Below, in pieces: positions 23,330 to 29,931 of a DNA stretch of 43,337 nucleotides. Each line of letters begins with the position of its first letter. Position 1 is the stretch's first letter. The position numbers were made by a program, and so were the translations under genes. Under the pieces are notes generated by a model. The model searched no databases and was not told the origin of the DNA. It saw only the letters and a list, made by a program, of their open reading frames with translations. Origin of the DNA: SYFY01 sp031385325 (GTDB lineage: Bacteria > Pseudomonadota > Gammaproteobacteria > Pseudomonadales > Azotimanducaceae); contig JANNBJ010000218.1 in the NCBI GenBank assembly GCA_031385325.1, positions 1 through 43,337 on the forward strand, given 5' to 3'.

Positions 23330-23400
23330 GTTTTCGCCACCCACTACTCTCCAGGCTGAACGGAATGCGATTTGCTGCTGCTATCGCCATGCCGTTGGAT

Positions 23401-23475
23401 CCAGCCAGACAGATTCCAGCCAGACCTATTCCACTCAGACCTATTCCACTCAGACCTATTCGACTCAGACACATG
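23401..23475 (+). repeat. 15-bp tandem repeat, five copies
   Basis: Five consecutive 15-bp units at 23401, 23416, 23431, 23446 and 23461. The consensus is CCACTCAGACCTATT; units 3 and 4 are identical, units 1-2 begin CCAGCC and unit 5 is CGACTCAGACACATG. The array ends 13 nt before the oxidoreductase start. If an upstream ATG (23372) were used, it would encode a pentapeptide repeat like HSDLF at the N terminus. Confidence 0.9.
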
Positions 23476-23488
23476 CAAGCAACTCCCC

Positions 23489-24790
23489 ATGACCAGCACG
23501 ACAACCACTGACGCCGTCATTATCGGTGCAGGTGTTGTGGGTTGTTCGATCGCGCTTGCATTGGCGCGGGTGGGCATCAAGACCATAAACATCGATCCTC
23601 TGCCCGCGCCGGGCTATGGGTCGACGTCTCACTCGTCAGCCATCATCCGACCGTTTTACTCGCATGTTGTCTCGTGTGCCGTCGCGCATGCTGCACGCAG
23701 TCGATGGCTGAACTGGCGCGACTTTCTCGGTGCATCCTCGACCTCCACCCTTGCACAGTACCGCGAGCTTGGCGGGTTGATACTTTTCATGCAGGGGCAG
23801 GAATTCGAGTTTGCTGACAACCTGGCAGCCATGGATTGCGTGGGTGTGGCCTATGAAATACTGGATGCAAGCGACGTGGAGCGCCGCCTGCCCGGGGTCT
23901 GCGTGCAGCGATTTGGTCCAGCGCAAACACTGGCTGCTCCCCACTTTGGCCATCCTGTCAACGGCGCGCTCGGTGGGGCCATCCACATACCGGCCGCCGG
24001 GCACGTCAACGATCCTCAACTTGCTGCGCGAAACCTCCATGATGCGGCGATTGCGCGTGGCGCACGCTTTCTGCTCGGCAGGAAAGTCTCTGATGTTCTT
24101 CAGGCCAGCGGTAAGGTGATTGGCATTCGGCTAGCTGACGGCGATCGTGTGAGTGCCCCAATCGTTATTAATGCTGCGGGTCCACACTCGGCGGTTGTGA
24201 ACGAGCAGGCGGGCATTTTCGATCAGCTTGCCATTCGCACGCATCCACAGCGCCACGAGGTTGCCTATGTACGCAAGCCTGCGCGAATGAGTGCGAGTGA
24301 GCTGGGCTTTCTGGCCGATCTCGACACCGGTTTTTATACCCGGTCCGACGGCGTCGATCTGCTGGTTGGAACCACCGATCCTGCCTGTGATGAGCCCCAG
24401 GTGGTGTTGCCCGACAACGCCGATCAATCCATGACAGATCAGTGGACACTCCAGGTCATGCGGGCAGCGCAGCGCTTTCCGGAGCTCGCCATCGAGAGTC
24501 GGGCGCGTGGAACGGTCGGTCTGTACGATGTCTCGGACGACTGGGTGCCACTCTACGACAAGTCACCGCTGGCAGGTTTTTTCCTGGCCGTTGGCACCAG
24601 TGGCAATCAGTTCAAGAATGCGCCGATGATCGGCGACATCATGCTGGCGATCATTCAAGCCGGGCTCTCGGGGATCGACCACGATCAGACGCCCACACAT
24701 CTTCGACTGGCAGAGGTCGACCGCACTGTTGATCTGGCGTTTTATTCACGACTTCGCAAGGTACATGCCACTCGATCCGTGCTGGCGTGA
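23489..24790 (+). CDS. DAO-family FAD-dependent oxidoreductase
   Basis: Flavoprotein of 433 aa in the D-amino acid oxidase / sarcosine oxidase / glycine oxidase superfamily (PF01266-like), oxidising a C-N or C-O bond of an amino or hydroxy acid. The Rossmann motif IIGAGVVGCSIALALARVG (from residue 11) is followed by NIDPLPAPGYGSTSHSSAIIRPFY, a common FAD-phosphate region. The C-terminal GLYDVSDDWVPLYDKSPLAGFFLAVGTSGNQFKNAPMIG fits the family. The ATG at 23489 (MTSTTTTDAVIIG) is favoured because an earlier in-frame ATG at 23372 would translate the tandem repeat. It stands after a strong terminator and repeat array and is flanked downstream by another short tandem repeat. The substrate is unknown. 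Confidence 0.9.
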   Translation: MTSTTTTDAVIIGAGVVGCSIALALARVGIKTINIDPLPAPGYGSTSHSSAIIRPFYSHVVSCAVAHAARSRWLNWRDFLGASSTSTLAQYRELGGLILFMQGQEFEFADNLAAMDCVGVAYEILDASDVERRLPGVCVQRFGPAQTLAAPHFGHPVNGALGGAIHIPAAGHVNDPQLAARNLHDAAIARGARFLLGRKVSDVLQASGKVIGIRLADGDRVSAPIVINAAGPHSAVVNEQAGIFDQLAIRTHPQRHEVAYVRKPARMSASELGFLADLDTGFYTRSDGVDLLVGTTDPACDEPQVVLPDNADQSMTDQWTLQVMRAAQRFPELAIESRARGTVGLYDVSDDWVPLYDKSPLAGFFLAVGTSGNQFKNAPMIGDIMLAIIQAGLSGIDHDQTPTHLRLAEVDRTVDLAFYSRLRKVHATRSVLA

Positions 24791-24804
24791 GCAGCTCTAT
24801 CAGC

Positions 24805-24837
24805 AAGCCCCTGTCACCAAGCCCCTGTCACCAAGCC
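24805..24837. repeat. 14-bp tandem repeat, 2.4 copies
   Basis: AAGCCCCTGTCACC occurs at 24805-24818 and 24819-24832, followed by a partial AAGCC (24833-24837). It sits in the 72-nt gap between the convergent oxidoreductase and RHH genes. Likely replication slippage; no function seen. Confidence 0.8.
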
Positions 24838-24862
24838 AGGAGTGGCGTCGAATGACTCTGCA

Positions 24863-25207
24863 CTACTTGCGTCGTCGATCCACCAGGTCGTCGTCACGAA
24901 CATCCAGACCATGATCGCGTAGAGCGCGCATGATCAGTCCGCGCATCGTCATGCCGTCCGCCATCGCTGCCATGGCCAATTCCCGGTGCAGACTTTCACG
25001 CATGCTCAGCGTGAACTGACAGAGCTTTTCAGTGGACTCAATATCGCTGGCCAATTCAACTTCCGTGTTCTTGCGGGCGGCAGGCACTGCACGTTTGGCT
25101 TCTCTTGGCGAAGGTGCAGTTTCTTTATACGAGCGGGCAGCGGGTTGGGACGTTGCAGAAGTACCTGGCTTTGGTCGTCTGCTGCCTTGTTTTTCGCGTT
25201 CGCTCAT
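24863..25207 (-). CDS. Ribbon-helix-helix protein partnered with ParA
   Basis: Small basic protein, 114 aa. The first 55 residues are polar, low in complexity and rich in Lys, Arg, Pro and Ser (probably disordered). The rest reads as a ribbon-helix-helix fold: strand KLCQFTLSM, helix RESLHRELAMAAMADG, turn, helix MRGLIMRALRDHG. RHH proteins encoded behind a small ParA are typical centromere- and operator-binding partners (ParG/Omega-like). Its ATG overlaps the parA stop (ATGA), so it is translationally coupled. It likely binds DNA near the AT palindrome upstream of parA and stimulates the ATPase through its flexible N terminus. The specific role on a chromosome is unknown. Confidence 0.78.
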   Translation of the reverse strand: MSEREKQGSRRPKPGTSATSQPAARSYKETAPSPREAKRAVPAARKNTEVELASDIESTEKLCQFTLSMRESLHRELAMAAMADGMTMRGLIMRALRDHGLDVRDDDLVDRRRK

Positions 25208-25860
25208 GACGCCTGCTGGAGTTCCAGCAAAAAGGGCAGGTAACCAAGCTCCTGGATTTCCTGTACCAGTAGTTCGCTCTGTGCGCCTGCAGTTCCGGAG
25301 CCAGGCAAATCACCGCTGAAAGTCAGTTCCTTGAAGGCAACCAGCTGGTGCAATCGGGTTTTCAGCGCCGGGATGTTGTGTTTGCTGATTTTTTGTCGCA
25401 CTTCTTTGCCGACGTTGGTTTTGGGGACGTAACCGGTATAGACCACCCGGGCTGGAATGTCGCGATTGGTCATGCCACCTGCGCCTTTCACGATGTTGTA
25501 GGTCTTGATCGCTTCGTTGGCGTCATAGTTCGACATCTGGGAAGGGATGAGCACCAGATCTGAACAGCGAATGGCGAAGATCATCGATTGAGAGCGCATG
25601 CCGGCCGTATCGATCATCACGAGATGGTGCTTTTTACGCATCAGCCTGGCCTGTTCCACCAAGTGGGTTTCGTCCCGCACCGACTGCACCTCGACGTCGA
25701 GGTCGCTGACGTAGGTCAGCCAGTTCGAGAGTGTACAGTTCGGGTCAGCATCGATGACGCCAACGGAAAAACCACGCGACTTGACGACGCCGATGATGAG
25801 TTGAGCGACGGTGGTCTTGCCAGCGCCACCCTTGGTCGACGCCATGGTGATAATGGTCAT
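25204..25860 (-). CDS. ParA/MinD-type ATPase (type Ib-like)
   Basis: Cytoplasmic P-loop ATPase of 218 aa. The deviant Walker A motif K10-GGAGK-T-T (residues 10-17) includes the signature lysine; the A' region is GVIDADPNCTLSNW and the Walker B region HHLVMIDTAGM. There is no N-terminal helix-turn-helix, so by size it matches type Ib plasmid partition ATPases, which are followed by an RHH partner as here. ParA proteins form ATP-dependent gradients on nucleoid DNA to position plasmids or protein cargos. The start ATG at 25860 has AGGA 8 nt upstream, within an AGTAC/GTACT inverted repeat that may affect translation. It is divergent from a membrane protein/GTPase operon. Confidence 0.92.
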   Translation of the reverse strand: MTIITMASTKGGAGKTTVAQLIIGVVKSRGFSVGVIDADPNCTLSNWLTYVSDLDVEVQSVRDETHLVEQARLMRKKHHLVMIDTAGMRSQSMIFAIRCSDLVLIPSQMSNYDANEAIKTYNIVKGAGGMTNRDIPARVVYTGYVPKTNVGKEVRQKISKHNIPALKTRLHQLVAFKELTFSGDLPGSGTAGAQSELLVQEIQELGYLPFLLELQQAS

Positions 25861-25930
25861 GAGTACTGTCCTGGTACTGGAGGGGCTGAAATGCGCACGT
25901 CGGTTGCAAGACCCACGTTTACATTGAGCC

Positions 25931-25962
25931 ATAAATATATATTTATAGCGTAGTAGAGACAA
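25931..25962 (-). promoter_or_regulatory. parA promoter overlapping a 16-bp AT palindrome
   Basis: Reading the minus strand, TTGTCT (25962-25957) and TATATT (25939-25934) are separated by 17 nt, a good sigma-70-like pair. The -10 lies inside ATAAATATATATTTAT (25931-25946), a perfect palindrome that stands out as the most AT-rich spot of this GC-rich region. This is a good candidate operator or centromere-like site for the RHH protein. Binding is inferred. Confidence 0.5.
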
Positions 25963-26120
25963 GTAGCTGAACAGTATGCTGGCTCCGGATTTGTGGGTGC
26001 ACTCATCCCGAAAACAAGTTCATGGGTTGGACTGACGAGGGCTTCTGTGGCGACAATCAAGGTGCGGACATCTTTACGCCGATCAACAACGACTGCGCGA
26101 CGCGGGATTGATAAGAAAAG

Positions 26121-27536
26121 ATGATTGCACGTGTCATCGATATCCTGAGCTGGCTCGATGCTGACCTACAGACACCAGCGGCGCGGGTGCTGCGTGAGCA
26201 GGATTTGATTCCGCGGGTTACGCCTCGTGATCCCTGCAAACGTGTGCTGGCATGGTGGCGGCTGGTATCCACTCGGACAGAATCCGGACGATCGGTTGGT
26301 GAGCAATGGGTGCACAGGTATCACCAGCTCGTTGTGGTACTTTTCAGTGCCGGCGCCATTGCCGGTATCAGTGCGATGGCGGGTGTTGCCGTCATCGACC
26401 GCGGGCAGCCGATCAACCTGTTGCTGATGGCCGCCGTTTTTCTGGTCCTGCCGACGATCGGCTGGCTGCTCAGTGTCGTCACAATCCTGTGGCGAGCTCG
26501 ATCAGGAGGGGTCAGGCACGATGGCTTGTTTGGTGCGGACGGCATTGCCAATCGCTGGCTTGAGCGATTGACCGGCTTTCGGTCCTTGACCCGGAAGTGG
26601 CCCGCGAATACGACCTCGGCGCTGATCGAAGCCCAGCTGCAGCAGCTGCCGCAGTGGTTCACCGTGGGCCTGTTTGTCGGTTCGCTGCTTGCACTGTTTG
26701 CATTGGTAATGTTCACCGATCTGGCGTTTGGCTGGAGCACAACGATCGAGATGGATGCCGACTCGGTGGGGTCGGCGTGTCGTACGCTCGCATGGCCGTG
26801 GTCCGGTTGGCTGCCAGGCGCCGTACCTGACATGGCTTTGGTTGAATCATCCCGCTTCTTCCGGCTGGAAGATCGCGATCTCGATCGCGCGGCAGCGGCC
26901 AGTCTTGGGCAATGGTGGCCCTTTGTGGCGATGTGCATCCTGGTCTGGGGGCTGTTACCCCGCGTGTTATTGATGGCTGGTCTCAACCTGCGCAAACGGC
27001 GGGCCTGTCGGCAGATGCTGCTGGCTCACCCGGAAGTTCAGGCGCTGCTTGAACGATTGCAGAGCAAACGGCTGGTGGTAACGGCTTTAACCAACGCAGA
27101 CGGTGAGGGGCAGTCACTCAAACGCAGTGCGACCGGTTTGATTCAGCCTGCGGGTGCTGAGCAGTTGACGCTGGTCTGGAATAATTGCCTCGCAGCCACT
27201 ACAGCCGGTGAACTGTCCCAGTCGAGCTTCAAAGGCTTGTCAGTGCATGTCCAGCAGACGGATGCACAATGGGAAACGCTAGCGAGTTCTCTTGATGACA
27301 CGAATAAGACCACATTCCAGCTGCTGGTCGCCGGATGGGAGCCCCCCTCGCTGTCGTTGAGGGATTTTCTACAGGTGCTGAATCGCAGCCCCCGGCGTCC
27401 ACTCGACATACGGATTGTGCCGGTCAATGTGGCGGGAACCGGCATAGATTCCGCTGACCAGATGGTGTGGGCGTCCACAGTGACTGGCTGGGACTTGGGC
27501 CGCGTCAGCGTTGCGGACCACTGGAGTCGCCCATGA
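26121..27536 (+). CDS. DUF2868 membrane protein
   Basis: Integral membrane protein, 471 aa, matching DUF2868 by its partnership with a DUF3482 GTPase and overall shape. Four hydrophobic segments are visible at about residues 70-92, 98-124, 178-204 and 266-290. Between the third and fourth is a loop of about 60 residues with the motif SACRTLAWPWSGWLPGAVP. The cytoplasmic C-terminal half (about 290-471) has an alpha/beta pattern without a motif I recognise. Its stop overlaps the GTPase start by 4 nt (ATGA), so the two are made together. Function of the family is unknown; a membrane anchor or regulator for the GTPase is the simplest inference. Confidence 0.82.
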   Translation: MIARVIDILSWLDADLQTPAARVLREQDLIPRVTPRDPCKRVLAWWRLVSTRTESGRSVGEQWVHRYHQLVVVLFSAGAIAGISAMAGVAVIDRGQPINLLLMAAVFLVLPTIGWLLSVVTILWRARSGGVRHDGLFGADGIANRWLERLTGFRSLTRKWPANTTSALIEAQLQQLPQWFTVGLFVGSLLALFALVMFTDLAFGWSTTIEMDADSVGSACRTLAWPWSGWLPGAVPDMALVESSRFFRLEDRDLDRAAAASLGQWWPFVAMCILVWGLLPRVLLMAGLNLRKRRACRQMLLAHPEVQALLERLQSKRLVVTALTNADGEGQSLKRSATGLIQPAGAEQLTLVWNNCLAATTAGELSQSSFKGLSVHVQQTDAQWETLASSLDDTNKTTFQLLVAGWEPPSLSLRDFLQVLNRSPRRPLDIRIVPVNVAGTGIDSADQMVWASTVTGWDLGRVSVADHWSRP

Positions 27537-28915
27537 GCGTACCGGTGTTTGCTGTAGTAGGACATCCGAACAAGGGCAAAAGCTCGATGGTTGCGACGCT
27601 TGCCGAGCAGGAAGACATCGCGATCAGTCCGCTGCCAGGCACTACCCGGCGCGCGCGCGAGTTCACCTTTTGTGTGGATGGAGTGCCTCAGTACACACTC
27701 GTCGATACACCAGGGTTTCAACGGGCACGCGAAGTCGCCCTCTGGTTGCAGGCACAGGGTGGAGATGCCAGTGCTCGGCCAGATCTCGTGCGACGCTTTG
27801 TTGAAGAGCACAGCACCGACCCACGATTTTCCGACGAAGTAGCATTGCTGCAACCCATCATTGATGGTGCCAGCATCCTGTATGTGGTGGATGCAGCAAA
27901 GCCCTATGGCGCCGATTACGAACTCGACATGCAGATCCTGCAATGGAGCGGCCGACCCCGTCTGGCCCTGATCAATCGGATAGGAACGGGTGACTTCAGG
28001 GATCAGTGGCGCAAGGCGCTGGGCCAGTATTTTTCCATCGTGCGCGACTTCGATGCGGTTCACGCCGATTTCGAGACTCGACTCGGCGTGTTACGAGGGC
28101 TGGCTGAGCTTCAACATGACGCCTCCAACAATCTGAACCGCACCATCGACGCCATGCAGATCGCGCGTGTGCATAGACGTCAACGATGCGCGACTCTGAT
28201 TGCCAATCACATGGCGAGCAGTCTCGTGTTGCAGGAGAAGGCGCGGCTTGACGAAGGCGAAGACCAGCAGCGTGTGCGCAACCGCTTGCAGGAGCGTCTG
28301 ATGTTGCAACTGCGGTCGGCGGAGGACGCAGCGCGGGCGCGGGTGGAGGCTGTCTACGGCTATCATCGTCTGACGCGGGAGAGCAGTGCGTTACCGGTGC
28401 TGGATACAGATCTCTTTGCCGCAAAACAGTGGGAGTTGTTCGGTCTGTCCAGACGGAATCTGCTGGTCACTGCTGCGCTGGGTGGTGCCACGGCGGGTGG
28501 GGTGATTGATCTCGCCGTGGGTGGCGCCTCGTTTTTTCTCGGGTCCGTGTTTGGCGGGATTCTGGGCGGCGCCGGTGCCTGGCTGGGCGGGGACGAACTG
28601 GCGCGCCAGCGCGTTCTTGGAGAACCCCTGGGCGGTGTGTCCATGCGCGTCGGACCGGTCACTGCACCCAACTTCCCCTGGGTTCTCCTGGGACGTTCGC
28701 TGGTGCATCATCAACTGGTCAGCGAACGCAACCACGCACAACGCTCGGTGCTGGCGATTGAAGCGCAGGCCAGTCCATCGACACTTGACCAGCTGGCGGC
28801 AGGTGAGCGACGTCGGCTGGCGGGCTTGTTTGGCCAGCTTCAGAAAGGGGATAGTCATTGCGTCGAAGAACTGACATCTGTCATTGACACCTTGTTAGCC
28901 GTGAACAAAACCTGA
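27533..28915 (+). CDS. DUF3482 GTPase with glycine-zipper membrane region
   Basis: Era/YfjP-like small GTPase fused to a long C-terminal region, 460 aa. G1 is GHPNKGKS (10-17), G2 is the Thr in PLPGTTRRAR, G3 is VDTPGF and G4 appears as INRIGTGD, a variant of NKxD. After a long helical segment, a Gly/Ala-rich stretch near residues 318-350 (GGATAGGVIDLAVGG, GGILGGAGAWLGG) is a glycine zipper, the kind of element that inserts in membranes. The start at 27533 overlaps the DUF2868 stop. Together these features suggest a membrane-acting GTPase; the process it serves is not known. It lies 9 nt before the next gene. Confidence 0.87.
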   Translation: MSVPVFAVVGHPNKGKSSMVATLAEQEDIAISPLPGTTRRAREFTFCVDGVPQYTLVDTPGFQRAREVALWLQAQGGDASARPDLVRRFVEEHSTDPRFSDEVALLQPIIDGASILYVVDAAKPYGADYELDMQILQWSGRPRLALINRIGTGDFRDQWRKALGQYFSIVRDFDAVHADFETRLGVLRGLAELQHDASNNLNRTIDAMQIARVHRRQRCATLIANHMASSLVLQEKARLDEGEDQQRVRNRLQERLMLQLRSAEDAARARVEAVYGYHRLTRESSALPVLDTDLFAAKQWELFGLSRRNLLVTAALGGATAGGVIDLAVGGASFFLGSVFGGILGGAGAWLGGDELARQRVLGEPLGGVSMRVGPVTAPNFPWVLLGRSLVHHQLVSERNHAQRSVLAIEAQASPSTLDQLAAGERRRLAGLFGQLQKGDSHCVEELTSVIDTLLAVNKT

Positions 28916-28924
28916 AGGAGAACG

Positions 28925-29455
28925 ATGATGAAGCGACTGCCAACCGACCGGACGGTGTTTCAGAATGCCTGGGTCGTCGAAGACTGTGAGAAGGCGTGTC
29001 TGAAGTGGGTCAATGAAATGGGCGTAGGTCCGTTTTTCATTACCGAGTACACCGATCAATTCACCGAAATGACGTATCGAGGCAAGCCCGGAAAACTTGG
29101 AATGATCATCGGGATTGCACAGGCGGGAAACGTGCAGATCGAACTCATACAGCCCACGGTTGATCAATGTGCTTACCGGGATAGTGTGCCCAAGGGATCA
29201 AGCGGCTTTCACCATATGTGTGTCTGGACGCACGACATCGAAGCCGATACGGCCTGGTTCGAAAAACTCGGCTATCCCGCAGCCAATATTGGCAAGGTCG
29301 GCACCGATCTGACGTTTGCCTATTACGATACCAGGCCGCTGATGGGCTGCATGCTCGAGGTCGTGACCTGGAGCCAGGCAATTGAGGAGCGGTTCGCGCA
29401 GATCGCGCACGCCGCCAGGGACTGGGACGGCAAGGATCCCATCAGAGGTCGTTGA
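28925..29455 (+). CDS. VOC family (glyoxalase/bleomycin resistance-like) protein
   Basis: Cytoplasmic VOC-fold protein, 176 aa. The N-terminal module starts FQNAWVVEDCEKACLKWVNEMGVGPF, and the second module has SSGFHHMCVWTHDIEADTAWFEKLGYP with GCMLEVVTW. The usual His of the first strand is replaced by Gln/Asn (FQNAWVV). The ligand-like Glu in VQIELIQP, His in FHHMCVW and Glu in CMLEVV remain, so a metal site may be incomplete or altered. AAGGAG lies 7 nt before the first ATG (28925); ATG 28928 is an alternative. It follows the GTPase by 9 nt and precedes an exported RidA protein by 2 nt. The reaction is unknown. Confidence 0.85.
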   Translation: MMKRLPTDRTVFQNAWVVEDCEKACLKWVNEMGVGPFFITEYTDQFTEMTYRGKPGKLGMIIGIAQAGNVQIELIQPTVDQCAYRDSVPKGSSGFHHMCVWTHDIEADTAWFEKLGYPAANIGKVGTDLTFAYYDTRPLMGCMLEVVTWSQAIEERFAQIAHAARDWDGKDPIRGR

Positions 29456-29457
29456 AC

Positions 29458-29898
29458 ATGAAATTCAGGAAAACACTATGGCTCTTGTGTGCGTTCTTGT
29501 CAGCGTCGGTCAGTCTGTCGGCAGCATCAGACAAGGCGGGTGCGTTGGGACTGCCGTTTTCTGATGCTGTGCGCACTGGCGATCTCCTTGTGCTGTCGGG
29601 TCAGCTTGGCAATCTGCCGGGAACTCGGGCGCTGGCACCGGGTGGTTTGACCGGACAGGCGCGACAGACCATGGAAAACATCAAGGCCATCGTCGAAGCG
29701 AACGGGTTGACGATGGCGGACGTCGTGAAGTGTACGGTGATGCTCGCAGACATGAATGACTGGGAGTCATTCAACGAAGTTTATGTGGCGTACTTTCCGG
29801 GCCGCAAGCCAGCTCGCAGTGCGTTCGGTGCGGCCGGCCTTGCTCTTGGAGCAAAGCTCGAAATCGAATGCTGGGCGGAGTTCAAGTCCGGTCCATAG
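29458..29898 (+). CDS. Exported RidA (YjgF/YER057c/UK114) family protein
   Basis: RidA-fold protein, 146 aa, with a clear Sec signal peptide (MKFRKTLWLLCAFLSASVSLSAA) before the domain. Typical RidA hydrolyses reactive enamines and imines with a conserved Arg, here R120 in GRKPARSAF, and a nearby Glu in KLEIECWAE (E135/E137). Both are kept, so hydrolase activity is plausible. Most RidA proteins are cytosolic; an exported one points to a periplasmic deaminase/imine substrate. Its ATG is 2 nt after the stop of the VOC gene, so the two are coupled. The TTG at 29452 in frame is not needed. The minus-strand methyltransferase converges on it. Confidence 0.88.
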   Translation: MKFRKTLWLLCAFLSASVSLSAASDKAGALGLPFSDAVRTGDLLVLSGQLGNLPGTRALAPGGLTGQARQTMENIKAIVEANGLTMADVVKCTVMLADMNDWESFNEVYVAYFPGRKPARSAFGAAGLALGAKLEIECWAEFKSGP

Positions 29899-29931
29899 TG
29901 TTGTTCAGCTTGTCAGACGCACTTGCTGCGA

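Larger units (their letters stand above)
23102..23330 (+). ncRNA. Candidate structured RNA ending in an intrinsic terminator
   Basis: A 464-nt gap without a conserved gene contains a dense series of hairpins. They are TTGCTT/AAGCAA (23109-23114/23145-23150) with inner GAGAT/ATCTC (23120-23124/23135-23139); GGTC-AGCT-GACC (23187-23198); GGCGA/TCGCC (23201-23205/23220-23224) with inner GCCG/CGGC, which competes with CGGCG-TTT-CGCCG (23213-23225); GCTGG/CCAGC (23240-23244/23264-23268) with inner ATGA/TCAT; ACGAC-CAC-GTCGT (23270-23282); and the terminator hairpin 23305-23326. It may be a small RNA or the regulated leader of the next gene. I do not recognise a known RNA family. Boundaries are approximate. 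Confidence 0.5.

Noticed and set aside
23401..23475. Possible CRISPR array
   Set aside because: The units are directly adjacent with no spacers, only 15 bp long, and no cas genes are nearby.
27143..28063. 306-codon open frame on the minus strand across DUF2868 and the GTPase
   Set aside because: Antisense to two genes with clear motifs; the translation has no recognisable domain and reflects GC-rich codon bias.
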